Of a DNA stretch of 17,091 nucleotides, positions 8,650 through 16,591 are shown one piece after another (the stretch's first letter is position 1; every line of letters starts with the position of its first letter). The translations under genes and the position numbers were made by a program. Source of the stretch: Mycoemilia scoparia (taxonomy: Eukaryota; Kickxellomycota; Kickxellomycetes; Kickxellales; Kickxellaceae). The stretch covers positions 1 to 17,091 of the forward strand of contig JANBPU010000318.1 in NCBI GenBank assembly GCA_027575805.1. The letters are read 5' to 3'. A model generated the notes under the pieces. That model made no database searches, was not told the origin of the DNA, and saw nothing but the letters and a program-made list of their open reading frames with translations.

Positions 8650-8970
8650 ATGGAAAACAAAAATAATACAAATCCTTGTACCGCCGCTACTTCATGTCCA
8701 GGAAGTCCACATGTTAAGGCATCTTTTATCACCGAATTGCTGCGAGAAATCCAATCCATGGAATGTGCTAGTGGCGATAATGGATGCGAAGAGCGCAAGG
8801 CTAAAATTTTTGGACAGGTATTTGCACTTGGCGCTATGTGTGTTAATGAATCAGAGAAACCAAAGTTTATAAGTGGTGCTCAAGACATTGTTGAGGATTG
8901 GTGCAATAACAATAGCCACTTTGGCGACAACAACAGCAACAACAGCAATAAGAATAAACAACAACGATAA
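8650..8970 (+). CDS. Unrecognised 106-aa protein with six cysteines (intronless)
   Basis: I do not recognise this small protein. I chose the ATG at 8650 because the frame, although open to 8443, has no earlier in-frame ATG. The open upstream part would encode a tempting hydrophobic stretch but probably is the leader, since a TATA box lies within it. The protein begins MENKNNTNPC. Cysteines are at 10, 16, 39, 46, 64 and 85, and about residues 22-88 look helical (ITELLREIQSME, KIFGQVFALGAM). The tail after 86 is Asn/Ser-rich and ends KNKQQR. With no signal peptide it would be cytosolic, which sits oddly with an even set of spaced cysteines; metal binding or non-classical export are possibilities only. 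It could also be a spurious frame, but the TATA box and the contrast between core and tail favour a gene. Confidence 0.6.
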   Translation: MENKNNTNPCTAATSCPGSPHVKASFITELLREIQSMECASGDNGCEERKAKIFGQVFALGAMCVNESEKPKFISGAQDIVEDWCNNNSHFGDNNSNNSNKNKQQR

Positions 8971-9128
8971 TGACAACGGATTTGATACAACTAAAGGCTG
9001 TTCACTCCATTTTTCATTGAATTTTTGGGTTGATCAGATGTCACTTGACCAGCCTTTTCTTTGTTAGTTTGCTCAATGTATACAATTTATATGTCAGCCA
9101 TAAAATCTTTAACTTCTTGAAATAAGTG

Positions 9129-9163
<35 letters not shown>

Positions 9164-10172
9164 TAAAATTATATTTCTAGGGATGTTACCAAAATATGCG
9201 TGGCAGTCTTATCTTTCTCAACCTGTAATGCAAAAGATACATCACATTCATATGAGTGAGGTAAAGAGAGGCAGACAAGAAGAAGGTGTTTCCACGCCTT
9301 ATGTTTACAACTAAACTACTATGATCTATCACAAACCAAACCAAATCAGGCTCGAATAAAAGAAAAATAAAGGATCAATTAAGGATATACCAAACTCCTG
9401 AAGAAAGTGAATAAGGAGAAAGAAATCTAAATCAAGATTAGAAAGCTGTATTTATAAAAACAGCGATTAGTGATACTACCACTTTTATATATTTTCTCAA
9501 TCAATAAAAATTTAGCGGGCTTATTTTTTTAAAGTGACAAGTTTCGAGTTGGCGTGGCTTGGCATGGAAAAGGACAAAGGCTGCTTTTCTTTGGTTCGTT
9601 TTTTGTAAATCCAAAGCGTGATAAGGTCAGGCCACGTTATGTTAAGAAAAGAAAAGGCACTTTGGAATTCATCATTACCACCCTCAATCCAATCAAAAAA
9701 GCTTACAGCATAAGCATATGCTCTCAATTCCTTCCTTTGGCTAGTGCATTATTTCGAAATAGATGTCCTTTTTTAAATTTCAACGTGCTCACCATTTCTA
9801 AATCTAAACTTGTATACATTTTGCTGCTTTGAAATAGATTATGAGCACAACAATAAATACTCAATACGACCTTCTTTGTAAAAATGTACGGGCGTATGTG
9901 TGAACTTGGGTTACTTTTCATTTTGCATTTAATTCACAATCTCTCTCTCTTTCTTTCTTTTGTTATTGCTATCGAGGTTCAATGGACCAGATACCTATTT
10001 ATTTTTATTCTTTGTAGTTGTAGCTATAACTGTAACTTTATATTCCTTCATTATCATATACTGCTATAATATTAACACTCAAGCAAACCTGTTTTGCCCT
10101 CTTACTTTTATTTCTAAACATTTATGAAAGCAACAAATACGCAGTAGGTCTGAACATTTAAAAATATTTATC
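8971..10172. other. Gene-poor stretch between two orphan genes
   Basis: I find no supported gene in these 1.2 kb. Open frames at 9126 and 9554 begin only at GTG codons. The stretch holds the GTA microsatellite (9129-9163), an imperfect palindrome around a TATA-like core at 9446-9463, and a CT-rich tract near 9945-9960. The last 100 nt are the AT-rich leader and promoter of the 317-aa gene. A weak TATA-like TTATATTC lies near 10039. Confidence 0.55.
9129..9163 (+). repeat. (GTA)n microsatellite
   Basis: A perfect run of nearly 12 GTA/TAG triplets. In one frame it would encode poly-Val, but that frame starts with GTG and has no other support. Confidence 0.95.
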
Positions 10173-11126
10173 ATGAACCCGTATCCTGGTCGTCCAAAAA
10201 ATAACCACAAAATCCCATATATCAAAGTGGAAGATGAATTATTAAGCCAATGCGTCACTGAAAATTATCGAGAATATCGACAAAAAGTTAGAGGATATAC
10301 ATTACAACACTATGTAAATCTATGGGAAACTACCAGTGGCCCCAACAGCTATCGCCCACAACAACAGCTAATAAAGTACTCACCATTGAGAAGCCATAGT
10401 ACAAGTAGCAGCAATGGAAGTTTTTCTAAGCCATCTCATCTCTATCGTCACAACACCACAACAACCACCGCAGGTACTATGAATGTAGGAGTGTATAGTG
10501 GCGATGGGCAAACTAAATTGAAACGTAATAATACGACTGCTATCAGTAGTGGTAGTGGCAGATTGTTTAGTTCTTATTCTACAGTTAGTACTGCTACCAG
10601 CTCAACAATCCCCAATAGCAATAGCAATAGTAGTTGTAGCAGTGGTAATGGTCAGTATGATAATGGCGATAACAAGAAGTTATCATTGGAACCAAATCAC
10701 CTTCCAAATAATGTCATGGTATTATCACAACCTCTTTACCGCCAACAACGGTTTCTAAATCCATTGAATTGGAATGGTGATATTGACTATACTGTGCTAA
10801 AAACATTTAAATTGTCAAATGGTAGAATTGGGCTCAAAAGAGCAAGCTCTGCTCCCATTCAACTAGCTACTGCTAACTCCAGCTTTGAAGCCACTGATGC
10901 TACGAGAATCAGCTGTTATTATGCTCCTAGTTTTGATAACGATGATGATATCGAGTATGATTTGGAATACAGCGGTGCTGGCCACCACCTCCATCATCAG
11001 GCATTAAGAAGATCTGTGGGTAAAATTACCCATGGTAACAATAATAAAAATGATAATAATAATAATAATAATAATAATAGAAATAGTAATGACAAAAAGA
11101 ATAATAGCAGCATTGCTAGTATTTAA
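10173..11126 (+). CDS. Unrecognised 317-aa low-complexity protein (intronless)
   Basis: I do not recognise this protein. The first 60 residues (MNPYPGRPKNN...) are of normal composition and may form a small conserved module, with the sequence YREYRQKVRGYTLQHYVNLW. Residues 70-165 are Ser/Thr/Asn-rich with runs such as NTTTTTAG and SNSNSNSS. Residues 185-230 look ordered again (LYRQQRFLNPLNW, then TFKLSNGRIGLKRASSAP). KRASSAP at 222-228 fits a basophilic kinase site and resembles a 14-3-3 mode-1 site; this is inference. An acidic patch (DNDDDIEYDLEY, about 255-266), a His cluster and a poly-Asn run (about 295-302, encoded by AAT repeats) close the protein. It may be a regulatory or scaffold protein, but nothing here proves that. 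No membrane segment is present. Confidence 0.7.
   Translation: MNPYPGRPKNNHKIPYIKVEDELLSQCVTENYREYRQKVRGYTLQHYVNLWETTSGPNSYRPQQQLIKYSPLRSHSTSSSNGSFSKPSHLYRHNTTTTTAGTMNVGVYSGDGQTKLKRNNTTAISSGSGRLFSSYSTVSTATSSTIPNSNSNSSCSSGNGQYDNGDNKKLSLEPNHLPNNVMVLSQPLYRQQRFLNPLNWNGDIDYTVLKTFKLSNGRIGLKRASSAPIQLATANSSFEATDATRISCYYAPSFDNDDDIEYDLEYSGAGHHLHHQALRRSVGKITHGNNNKNDNNNNNNNNRNSNDKKNNSSIASI
11053..11079 (+). repeat. (AAT)n triplet run inside the 317-aa gene
   Basis: About nine AAT triplets in frame encode the poly-Asn run near the C-terminus. Length change here would alter only the number of Asn residues. Confidence 0.9.
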
Positions 11127-11323
11127 AAGCCATACTTTTTTCTCATTCTCTCATCCCTTCCCTACTCCTCCTCTTTCACTCACTCACTCATTTACCTTAT
11201 TTTGATTCAATTACATTCTTTTTCACATCCTTCATTAAACTTTTCTTTTTGCATTGTTAGATTCCATTCAATTCATCAACTCATTTGTATATTAAAATAC
11301 ATCCATATTATTTCTGTTACATA

Positions 11324-11434
11324 CAAGTAATAATTTTTGGAAGGGAACAACCTTCTTTTGGTGGCCGTCAATGATTATAGGCGCAATCACAGCCAAATGA
11401 ATGACTAACCTAACCCTTCAAAAATAATCGCCCA
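11324..11434. mobile_element. Family-2 MITE-like element, copy 2
   Basis: A 111-bp element flanked by TA on both sides (11322-11323 and 11435-11436). The left end is CAAGTAATAATTTTTGGAAGGG; the right end on the other strand is TGGGCGATTATTTTTGAAGGG. The inner 17 or so bases of the two ends match almost perfectly. The interior TTTTGGTGGCCGTCAATGAT matches copy 1. There is no coding capacity. It lies 149 bp upstream of the TATA-like box of the 343-aa gene. Confidence 0.8.
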
Positions 11435-11582
11435 TATCAGTATTCAAATTCATAGACATTATCTAACATTATTAGAGAAATGTTGGCCAATTTATTGAGG
11501 ACAAAGTCATATATATATATATATAGAGCCAGACAAATATCTCAATTGAGCTAGTTGGTTATGCAATTTTATTATTTTTACT

Positions 11583-11590
11583 CATAAATA
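11583..11590 (+). promoter_or_regulatory. TATA-like box of the 343-aa gene
   Basis: CATAAATA lies 138 nt before the ATG at 11721. The leader that follows is A/C/T-rich, with ACAAATC and CCAACAAACATCC just before the start codon. A second candidate, ATTTAAAG, lies at 11597-11604. Confidence 0.4.
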
Positions 11591-11720
11591 TTATGTATTT
11601 AAAGCAACCAATTTTTATTCAATTATCAACTAAGCACACATCCTACAAATATTTTTCTATAACTAAACTCTTTAACCTTTTACATTTTCAACAAATCATC
11701 CAACAAACATCCAAACAGCA

Positions 11721-12752
11721 ATGAACCAATCTTCTTTTCCTTCATCCCAATTATTTGCCACCCAATATCAAATACCGCACCAAACAACCCACCAAAAACT
11801 TGAAAAACTTTTCCAAATCTCATCAAATCTCAAACAAAAGCTTGGAAAATACCGAATTTGTGACCAAAATACTGGTGGCCAATTTTATGTAAGCGAGTAT
11901 CTTGATGAACTCTGGCATATGATATTTACTCTAGGCAAAGATTTAGAACCCCCACAGCCAACAAAACCTACTAGTGAAGCTGTTGGTTCTGATATTGGTG
12001 AATTTGATAAGATTAGACAACAATTAGGCCTAGTTCCCACAAATTCAAATGCCTTCCACTCAATAATATCAGTACTTGATTCAGTCATATTTATAATCAG
12101 CAACAAAATAACTTGCAAAATACACCCTGACCTGACCACAACCACAGCTACAATGTCAGCAACAGAAACAATCAAACTTGTTGAACAAGCATTCTGTAAA
12201 AACTATATGCACACATATTTTGTATCTACCATCATTTTGTTCAAACTATTTCTTGTCATAAAATTCCAAGAGAACGAGAAAATCGATGCTGATTTGGAGT
12301 CGATTTCTGCTCAACCTGAATTCGATAGGGTCATATTTTGGGATACACATTGTTTTAATGAACTTTGTGCGTTAGTTGATTGTGGCAAGGAAATAGCAAA
12401 TAGTGTGCTGGAAAGAAGTTTCAATTACTGTCAAAGCAACAACAACGATTTGGCAAATTTCGAGATGATGGATGTTGTAGGTGGTGATGTCCGAGATTTG
12501 ATGGATGGTTTAAAGCGCCTTGAGTATATCAAACTTGATTATTTCACATCCTCACCTTACCCATCATTGCCTTTAATAGATCATCGTTTTAGTTACAATA
12601 CTCAGAAGTTTGGAGCTTTTGATATTCCTACTGACTATTTAAGGTATATCAAAAACTGCACTGACAAAAATATGGTTACTAACAGAAATCAAGAAGAAGA
12701 GGAACAGTTTGTAGATTTGAGTGAGCTATCTAAACATCTTGATGACAATTAG
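11721..12752 (+). CDS. Unrecognised 343-aa protein (intronless)
   Basis: I do not recognise this protein. It runs from a true ATG (MNQSSFPSSQ) for 343 codons without a splice. About 25 residues of Gln/Ser/His-rich sequence are followed by an apparently helical protein: QKLEKLFQISSNLKQKLGKY at 25-44, YLDELWHMIFTLGK at 60-73, HSIISVLDSVIFIISNK at 113-129. Residues 166-182 (YFVSTIILFKLFLVIKF) are the most hydrophobic part, probably a buried or membrane-touching helix with Lys inside it. The stretch FDRVIFWDTHCFNELCALVD (201-220) looks well ordered. The C-terminus is acidic (EEEEQFVDLSELSKHLDDN). There is no signal peptide. By eye I see no similarity to the other orphan proteins beyond helical content. 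The gene points the same way as DPM2, with 445 nt between them. Confidence 0.78.
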   Translation: MNQSSFPSSQLFATQYQIPHQTTHQKLEKLFQISSNLKQKLGKYRICDQNTGGQFYVSEYLDELWHMIFTLGKDLEPPQPTKPTSEAVGSDIGEFDKIRQQLGLVPTNSNAFHSIISVLDSVIFIISNKITCKIHPDLTTTTATMSATETIKLVEQAFCKNYMHTYFVSTIILFKLFLVIKFQENEKIDADLESISAQPEFDRVIFWDTHCFNELCALVDCGKEIANSVLERSFNYCQSNNNDLANFEMMDVVGGDVRDLMDGLKRLEYIKLDYFTSSPYPSLPLIDHRFSYNTQKFGAFDIPTDYLRYIKNCTDKNMVTNRNQEEEEQFVDLSELSKHLDDN

Positions 12753-13154
12753 ATTGTTCTTATTCAAAAAAAATATTTGTGTGCTTGTCTATTTTTTCAC
12801 TTTTTGATATTTTAGTGTTTATATATATTTATCTTTACATTATTGGACTATAATACTTATCAAATATCAATTATGCTCGGCAATAATATTTGAGTTAGTG
12901 AGTATGTACTACTTTCTAGTTAACTCTAATCAGGTGATTTGATTGCAGCATAACTCTACATTCTTTATGATCAAATCCCATAAAGTCTCAAACCATTGAT
13001 TCTAATTGATTGGCTGTGCACAAGTATGTTCAATGATGGTGGTTCAGTATTAGAACAGTGCTCTCTGTATCCCTTAATTTTGGTCTTTTTTCTCGAGTCC
13101 ATTATTTTTCTGTGTGTTTAAGCCTTGTTGTTGGAGTATTCTTTCCACTTTGCC
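12753..13154. other. Intergenic region upstream of DPM2
   Basis: T-rich 3' sequence of the preceding gene, then AT-rich sequence. No element or RNA gene recognised. Confidence 0.5.
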
Positions 13155-13162
13155 TATAAATA
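13155..13162 (+). promoter_or_regulatory. TATA box of DPM2
   Basis: TATAAATA lies only 43 nt before the ATG at 13198, so the 5' leader should be very short, about 10-15 nt if the start site is near 30 nt downstream. The spacing differs from the roughly 130-150 nt at the orphan genes. Confidence 0.5.
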
Positions 13163-13197
13163 ACGAAGTTCATATCCGACTACTATATCAATACAAA

Positions 13198-13712
13198 ATG
13201 GTAAGCAGATGTCAATTTGCTCTTCTCTAAAAACTCAAAATTATCTCTCTCCATCTAAAATTATAATGCAATACAATGACCGAGAGGAAAACAACAAGTA
13301 TAGCTGAAAGTAATTTATGAATTATGTGCTTTACATTCTAATTCAAAAACTATTGATAAATTAGAGTCAAGGAAACGATAAAATGATTGGAGCAGCTATG
13401 CTTGGTTTTGGAGGTTTTGTATTTTCATACTATACTATCTGGACCTTAATAATGGTAAGCAGCCAACAGATCAGACATTTTATATACATCCCAAATATAT
13501 ATTTGTTAATAACAGTTTTATTATTATTATTATTATTATTATTTTAGCCATTTGTTGATGAAGAACATCCAGCACAAGCCTTATTCCCAGATCGCTGGTA
13601 CGCCATTGCCATTCCTGTGTTCCTTTTGGTTGTTGGTGTAACAGGAATTGGTGGTTTTATTGCCATGGTTATGATCAAATCTGGACAGACCGGTGGTAAA
13701 AAGTCATCATAG
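13198..13712 (+). CDS. DPM2: DPM2, regulatory subunit of dolichol-phosphate mannose synthase (3 exons)
   Basis: DPM2 is a small ER membrane protein that stabilises the Dpm1/Dpm3 enzyme, which makes dolichol-phosphate mannose for N-glycans, O-mannosylation and GPI anchors. It also associates with the first GPI enzyme. Exons are 13198-13200 (the ATG only), 13365-13454 and 13548-13712, giving 85 aa; human DPM2 is 84 aa. All junctions are phase 0 with GTAAGC donors and TAG acceptors. The first membrane segment spans about residues 8-31 (GFGGFVFSYYTIWTLIM). A loop PFVDEEHPAQALFPDRW matches the family pattern PFID...FLPR, and the second segment is at 49-74 (YAIAIPVFLLVV...). The tail GQTGGKKSS is short and basic. 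If exon 1 were wrong, translation could start at Met 8, but that would clip the first membrane segment. A family-1 element begins 78 bp after the stop. Confidence 0.92.
13518..13543 (+). repeat. (TTA)n run at the DPM2 intron 2 acceptor
   Basis: About eight TTA triplets occupy the place of the usual pyrimidine tract, just before the TTTTAG acceptor at 13543-13547. Confidence 0.85.
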
Positions 13713-13789
13713 ATCTGCTCGTTGGAGGCATTCAGTTCTACGCAAAACAATGAATTTTCACTTCTAGCCCATCACAATATTTTAAAGTA

Positions 13790-13921
13790 TTAATCAGATT
13801 TCGCAAGACCATAGGCAAAATTGGACCCCAGGAGTTGCATATTAGATGAAAGATGTTTGGGCCAGAATCTGAGGGCCCATTTCTGTCTACCATAAGTTCG
13901 ATCACTTGCGAATTTTTACCA
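13790..13921 (-). mobile_element. Family-1 MITE-like element, copy F (reverse orientation)
   Basis: Ends: CAGATTTCGCAAGACC on the left and, on the other strand, TGGTAAAAATTCGCAAG on the right. These are the best-matched inverted ends of the family in this window (TTCGCAAG on both sides). The interior has TTGGACCCCAGGAGTTGCAT, GGGCCAGAATCTGAGGGCCC and ATTTCTGTCTACCATA. Length is 132 bp. Confidence 0.78.
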
Positions 13922-14262
13922 TTTTATTGTTAGACCACTTTCAAAAATACGGCTTTTATAAGTAGGTGAAACAGTTTGAGTTTTAATGATTTTGAAAATC
14001 TCTCAAATCTGTTTTGTTTTGTATAGAATTGAATAACTCCATTGTTGTATACATAAACTACTGCTATATTCATGGCTTTGCTCTCTGACGTCTTTATTCC
14101 AACTTATTTATTTATAAGTGCCCATAGAAATAACATCGCCATTCAACTTTATTCATCACCACCATCATTATTATTCTTCATCTTGGAAATAATATACACT
14201 ACTATAAAGGTCTTGATTTTTTGACATTAAACCAAAATGGAATCTTATTATTTGTAATTAAA

Positions 14263-14393
14263 TGGCCGCATTTCGCACCACATTAAGCAAAAAGGGACTC
14301 CAGGAGTTGTATACAAAATGGCTGGTGATTGGGCCATAACCTGAGGAGCCATTTCTGCCTACAATACGATTGATTCCAAGTGAAATATTACCA
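14263..14393 (-). mobile_element. Family-1 MITE-like element, copy G (reverse orientation)
   Basis: Left end TGGCCGCATTTCGC; right end on the other strand TGGTAATATTTCAC. The interior has AAAGGGACTCCAGGAGTTGT, GATTGGGCCATAACCTGAGG and ATTTCTGCCTACAATACGAT. Length is 131 bp. Confidence 0.75.
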
Positions 14394-15096
14394 AATACTC
14401 GGTTAATGACTAAATTGACTGTAAATTTGTTTTTATAATAAATAAAAATAGCAGTACAGCAACCTCTGTACCACACCAACAAACACATTTATTCTCTCAA
14501 ACTAGTATTTTGCACAATTTTGTTAAAAAAATTGAGCGACTCACAAAATACTACAAAGCTAATGTCATAAGCCCAAAAATACATCTCTTGCTGATGTAGC
14601 ATAATATCTCCCAAAGCATTGCATTATCAAGACACTGTTCAAAAGATTTAGGTCTGAAATGGCTGTATAATCATGCCAAGTCCTTGTGGCTTTACATTTC
14701 AACGCCTAGTGAAATTCGTGATGACGACACCAAAAAGCACGATTATCCTTCTTACAATCCTAAATTCATGCTAGTCTTAGTCACACATACCAGGCTTCTC
14801 AATAATAAGCTCTACCAAAAAGCTTATAAACCCTCCAATTCCTTGCCATCCATAGTTTCTATCTCATTGAAAATTTAACACATACACAAGCGCACGAACG
14901 TATTTGATAACAAACCTACTATACAAACAAATTATCTATCTCGATTGGTTATATTTTTGTATGACTTGTTGAAGCTGAAGGAGTAGTAGTATTTGTAGCT
15001 GTAGCAGTGAGTTGAGTGACATTTAGGCGTTATCCTGTTTGTTTATCTGCTTTACGATTGTTTTCTTGAAAGTCCATACATACACACTCGTTCAGA

Positions 15097-16591
15097 ATGT
15101 CTGCTACAAACGGAGGCTATTATTACAACGGGGAAGGCAGGCAATTCTCTCCTGAACAAGTTGTTGGTTACATCACCACGATTTTTAGTACGCTCAAGGT
15201 CGTAAGTACAACTATTGCCGCACATGTATATGCATATCTTCCACCCATTCCCAACAGTAAACTAACAGCGGCGTATCATTTATTGTTAAACTCTGTAGGT
15301 GAGCCTTCATCAGGATGGCAAAAAGACATCCGAAGCAAAGCTGATTAGCAACATCAAAGCCCAGCTTGCAAAGTGCAGAGATTTCAAGACCACCCTTGAG
15401 TATGAGCTGGACGACGGTCAGACTGGAAATTTCGACCTTAACCTATATTACCAGAGCCCAGTTTCTGAGAAAAGCTATGGTGCTCCTCCACGATCATATA
15501 CCGCTACTAGTAGCGGTGGTGCTGGTCGGGGTCGCACCAAGGCTTCAGCATTTTCCTCAAAGAAATATAGGGACGATAGCCGTTCTCCATCTCCTCCTCC
15601 TCGATCAAGGAGACAGAGGGGGCGTAGTCCACCTCCTGCAGCTTACTCTTTCACGAGTACCAGTGGCATGCCAAAGAGATCCTACTCAATGTCAGGCGGT
15701 GCCGGCAGTACCCGACCAACTTTCTTTGCAAAGACTTCCTCAAGGGCAGCATCGCCAGCTTATTATAGCAGCGATGACAGCCGTTCTCCTTCACCTCCTC
15801 CTCGACCGAGGATGCCAAGAAGGCACAGCCCGCCACCTACTTCCTACTCATTTACGAGTGGCGGTGGTGCCAAGCCCAAGAGGTCTTATTCAATGTCTGG
15901 TGGCACGGGTGGTGCTAGACGGCCCTCTGTCTATGCTTCTGCTGCTAGGCCGGAAGTTCGGACTGTTTCTCCCCAGCGGCCGCCTCGCGCGTCATCTCCA
16001 CCAAGAGGTCGAGGACGTAGTCCGCCTCCAACTTCCTACTCTTTTATGAGTAGCAAAGGTGGCAAACCCATGAGGTCTTCATCAACATATGGCTATACAA
16101 AGCCAGATGTTATTTATACAAGAGCCTCTTCTCCTCTGCCCGCAACTGTCAGGGGCAAGACCAAGAAATATTTCAGGGAGGATAGCCGCTCGCCATCACC
16201 ACCACCACCTCGCTTGAGGAAAAGCAAAGCACGAATCCCGGTCACCCGAGGACGTGCTGCTGGTGGTGCCACAATCCCTATTGTTGAGCGTCGACCAACA
16301 TCATATGGTGATGGTAGCTATGGCGGCTTTTCAAGAGCGTCAACATATTCACCTGAAGTAGATGTTTACACAAGCTCGGGACCAACAATTACTACTTCGA
16401 TCTATCCCTCCACACCTTATTCGTCCGGTCCAACCAGGATCCATACTACCTCGTCGTCATCTGGCGTATTTGTCTCTTCTTCGGGAAGAGTCCGTGGCTA
16501 TAGTACTTCGAGAGCAAGCAAGGATTATGACCCGAATAGTGGAGATTATAGTAGTACATATTCTTTCTACTCGAAGAACACCTTCTACTAA
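15097..16591 (+). CDS. 465-aa protein with Ser/Arg/Pro-rich repeats (2 exons)
   Basis: I do not recognise the family. Exons 15097-15201 and 15299-16591 join in phase 0 across a 97-nt intron (donor GTAAGT after GTC, acceptor TGTAG), giving 465 aa. Residues 1-90 form a normal-looking N-terminal domain with QFSPEQVVGYITTIFSTLK, SNIKAQLAKCRDF, and then LEYELDDGQTGNFDLNLYY. From about 95 to 345 the protein is basic and disordered, with roughly three diverged units: DSRSPSPPPR (near 127, 194 and 329), RSPPPTSYSF or close variants (near 144, 211 and 275) and KRSYSMSGG (near 161 and 229). The end is Ser/Thr/Tyr/Gly-rich and finishes YSFYSKNTFY. Such RSPSP motifs are typical targets of SR-protein kinases and proline-directed kinases. 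A role near RNA processing or as a phosphorylated scaffold is possible, but no RRM or other RNA-binding domain is visible. The exon 2 part is GC-richer than its surroundings. Confidence 0.82.

Larger units (their letters stand above)
13713..15096. other. Intergenic region between DPM2 and the Ser/Arg/Pro-rich gene
   Basis: About 1.4 kb without a supported gene. It holds family-1 copies F and G. TATAAACC near 14826 is a possible TATA box about 270 nt before the next ATG. A 64-codon open frame near 14684 starts only at GTG and I do not call it. Confidence 0.55.

Noticed and set aside
9126..9314. Open frame of 62 codons starting with poly-Val
   Set aside because: It starts at GTG and depends on the GTA microsatellite, which is open in this frame by its nature.
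9554..9832. Open frame of 92 codons after a TATA-like sequence at about 9450
   Set aside because: It begins with GTG and contains no ATG near its start, and the overlapping opposite frame is about as open. The product has no recognisable or well-ordered feature.
10173..11126. Poly-Asn run as evidence for a Dictyostelium-like organism
   Set aside because: The intergenic DNA is not nearly as AT-rich as in Dictyostelium, and one AAT-repeat gene is weak evidence.
3832..12752. The 496-, 275- and 343-aa proteins as members of one family
   Set aside because: I compared them by eye and found no shared motif or collinear segment. Helical character alone is not evidence of common origin.
14258..14488. 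Minus-strand open frame of 76 codons
   Set aside because: Much of it lies in family-1 copy G, and it shares its appearance with other element copies (for example the short plus-strand frame at 8171-8374 in copies D and E). It reflects the repeat, not a gene.
14684..14878. Open frame of 64 codons upstream of the Ser/Arg/Pro-rich gene
   Set aside because: It starts at GTG, has no family resemblance, and lies in the probable promoter region of the next gene.
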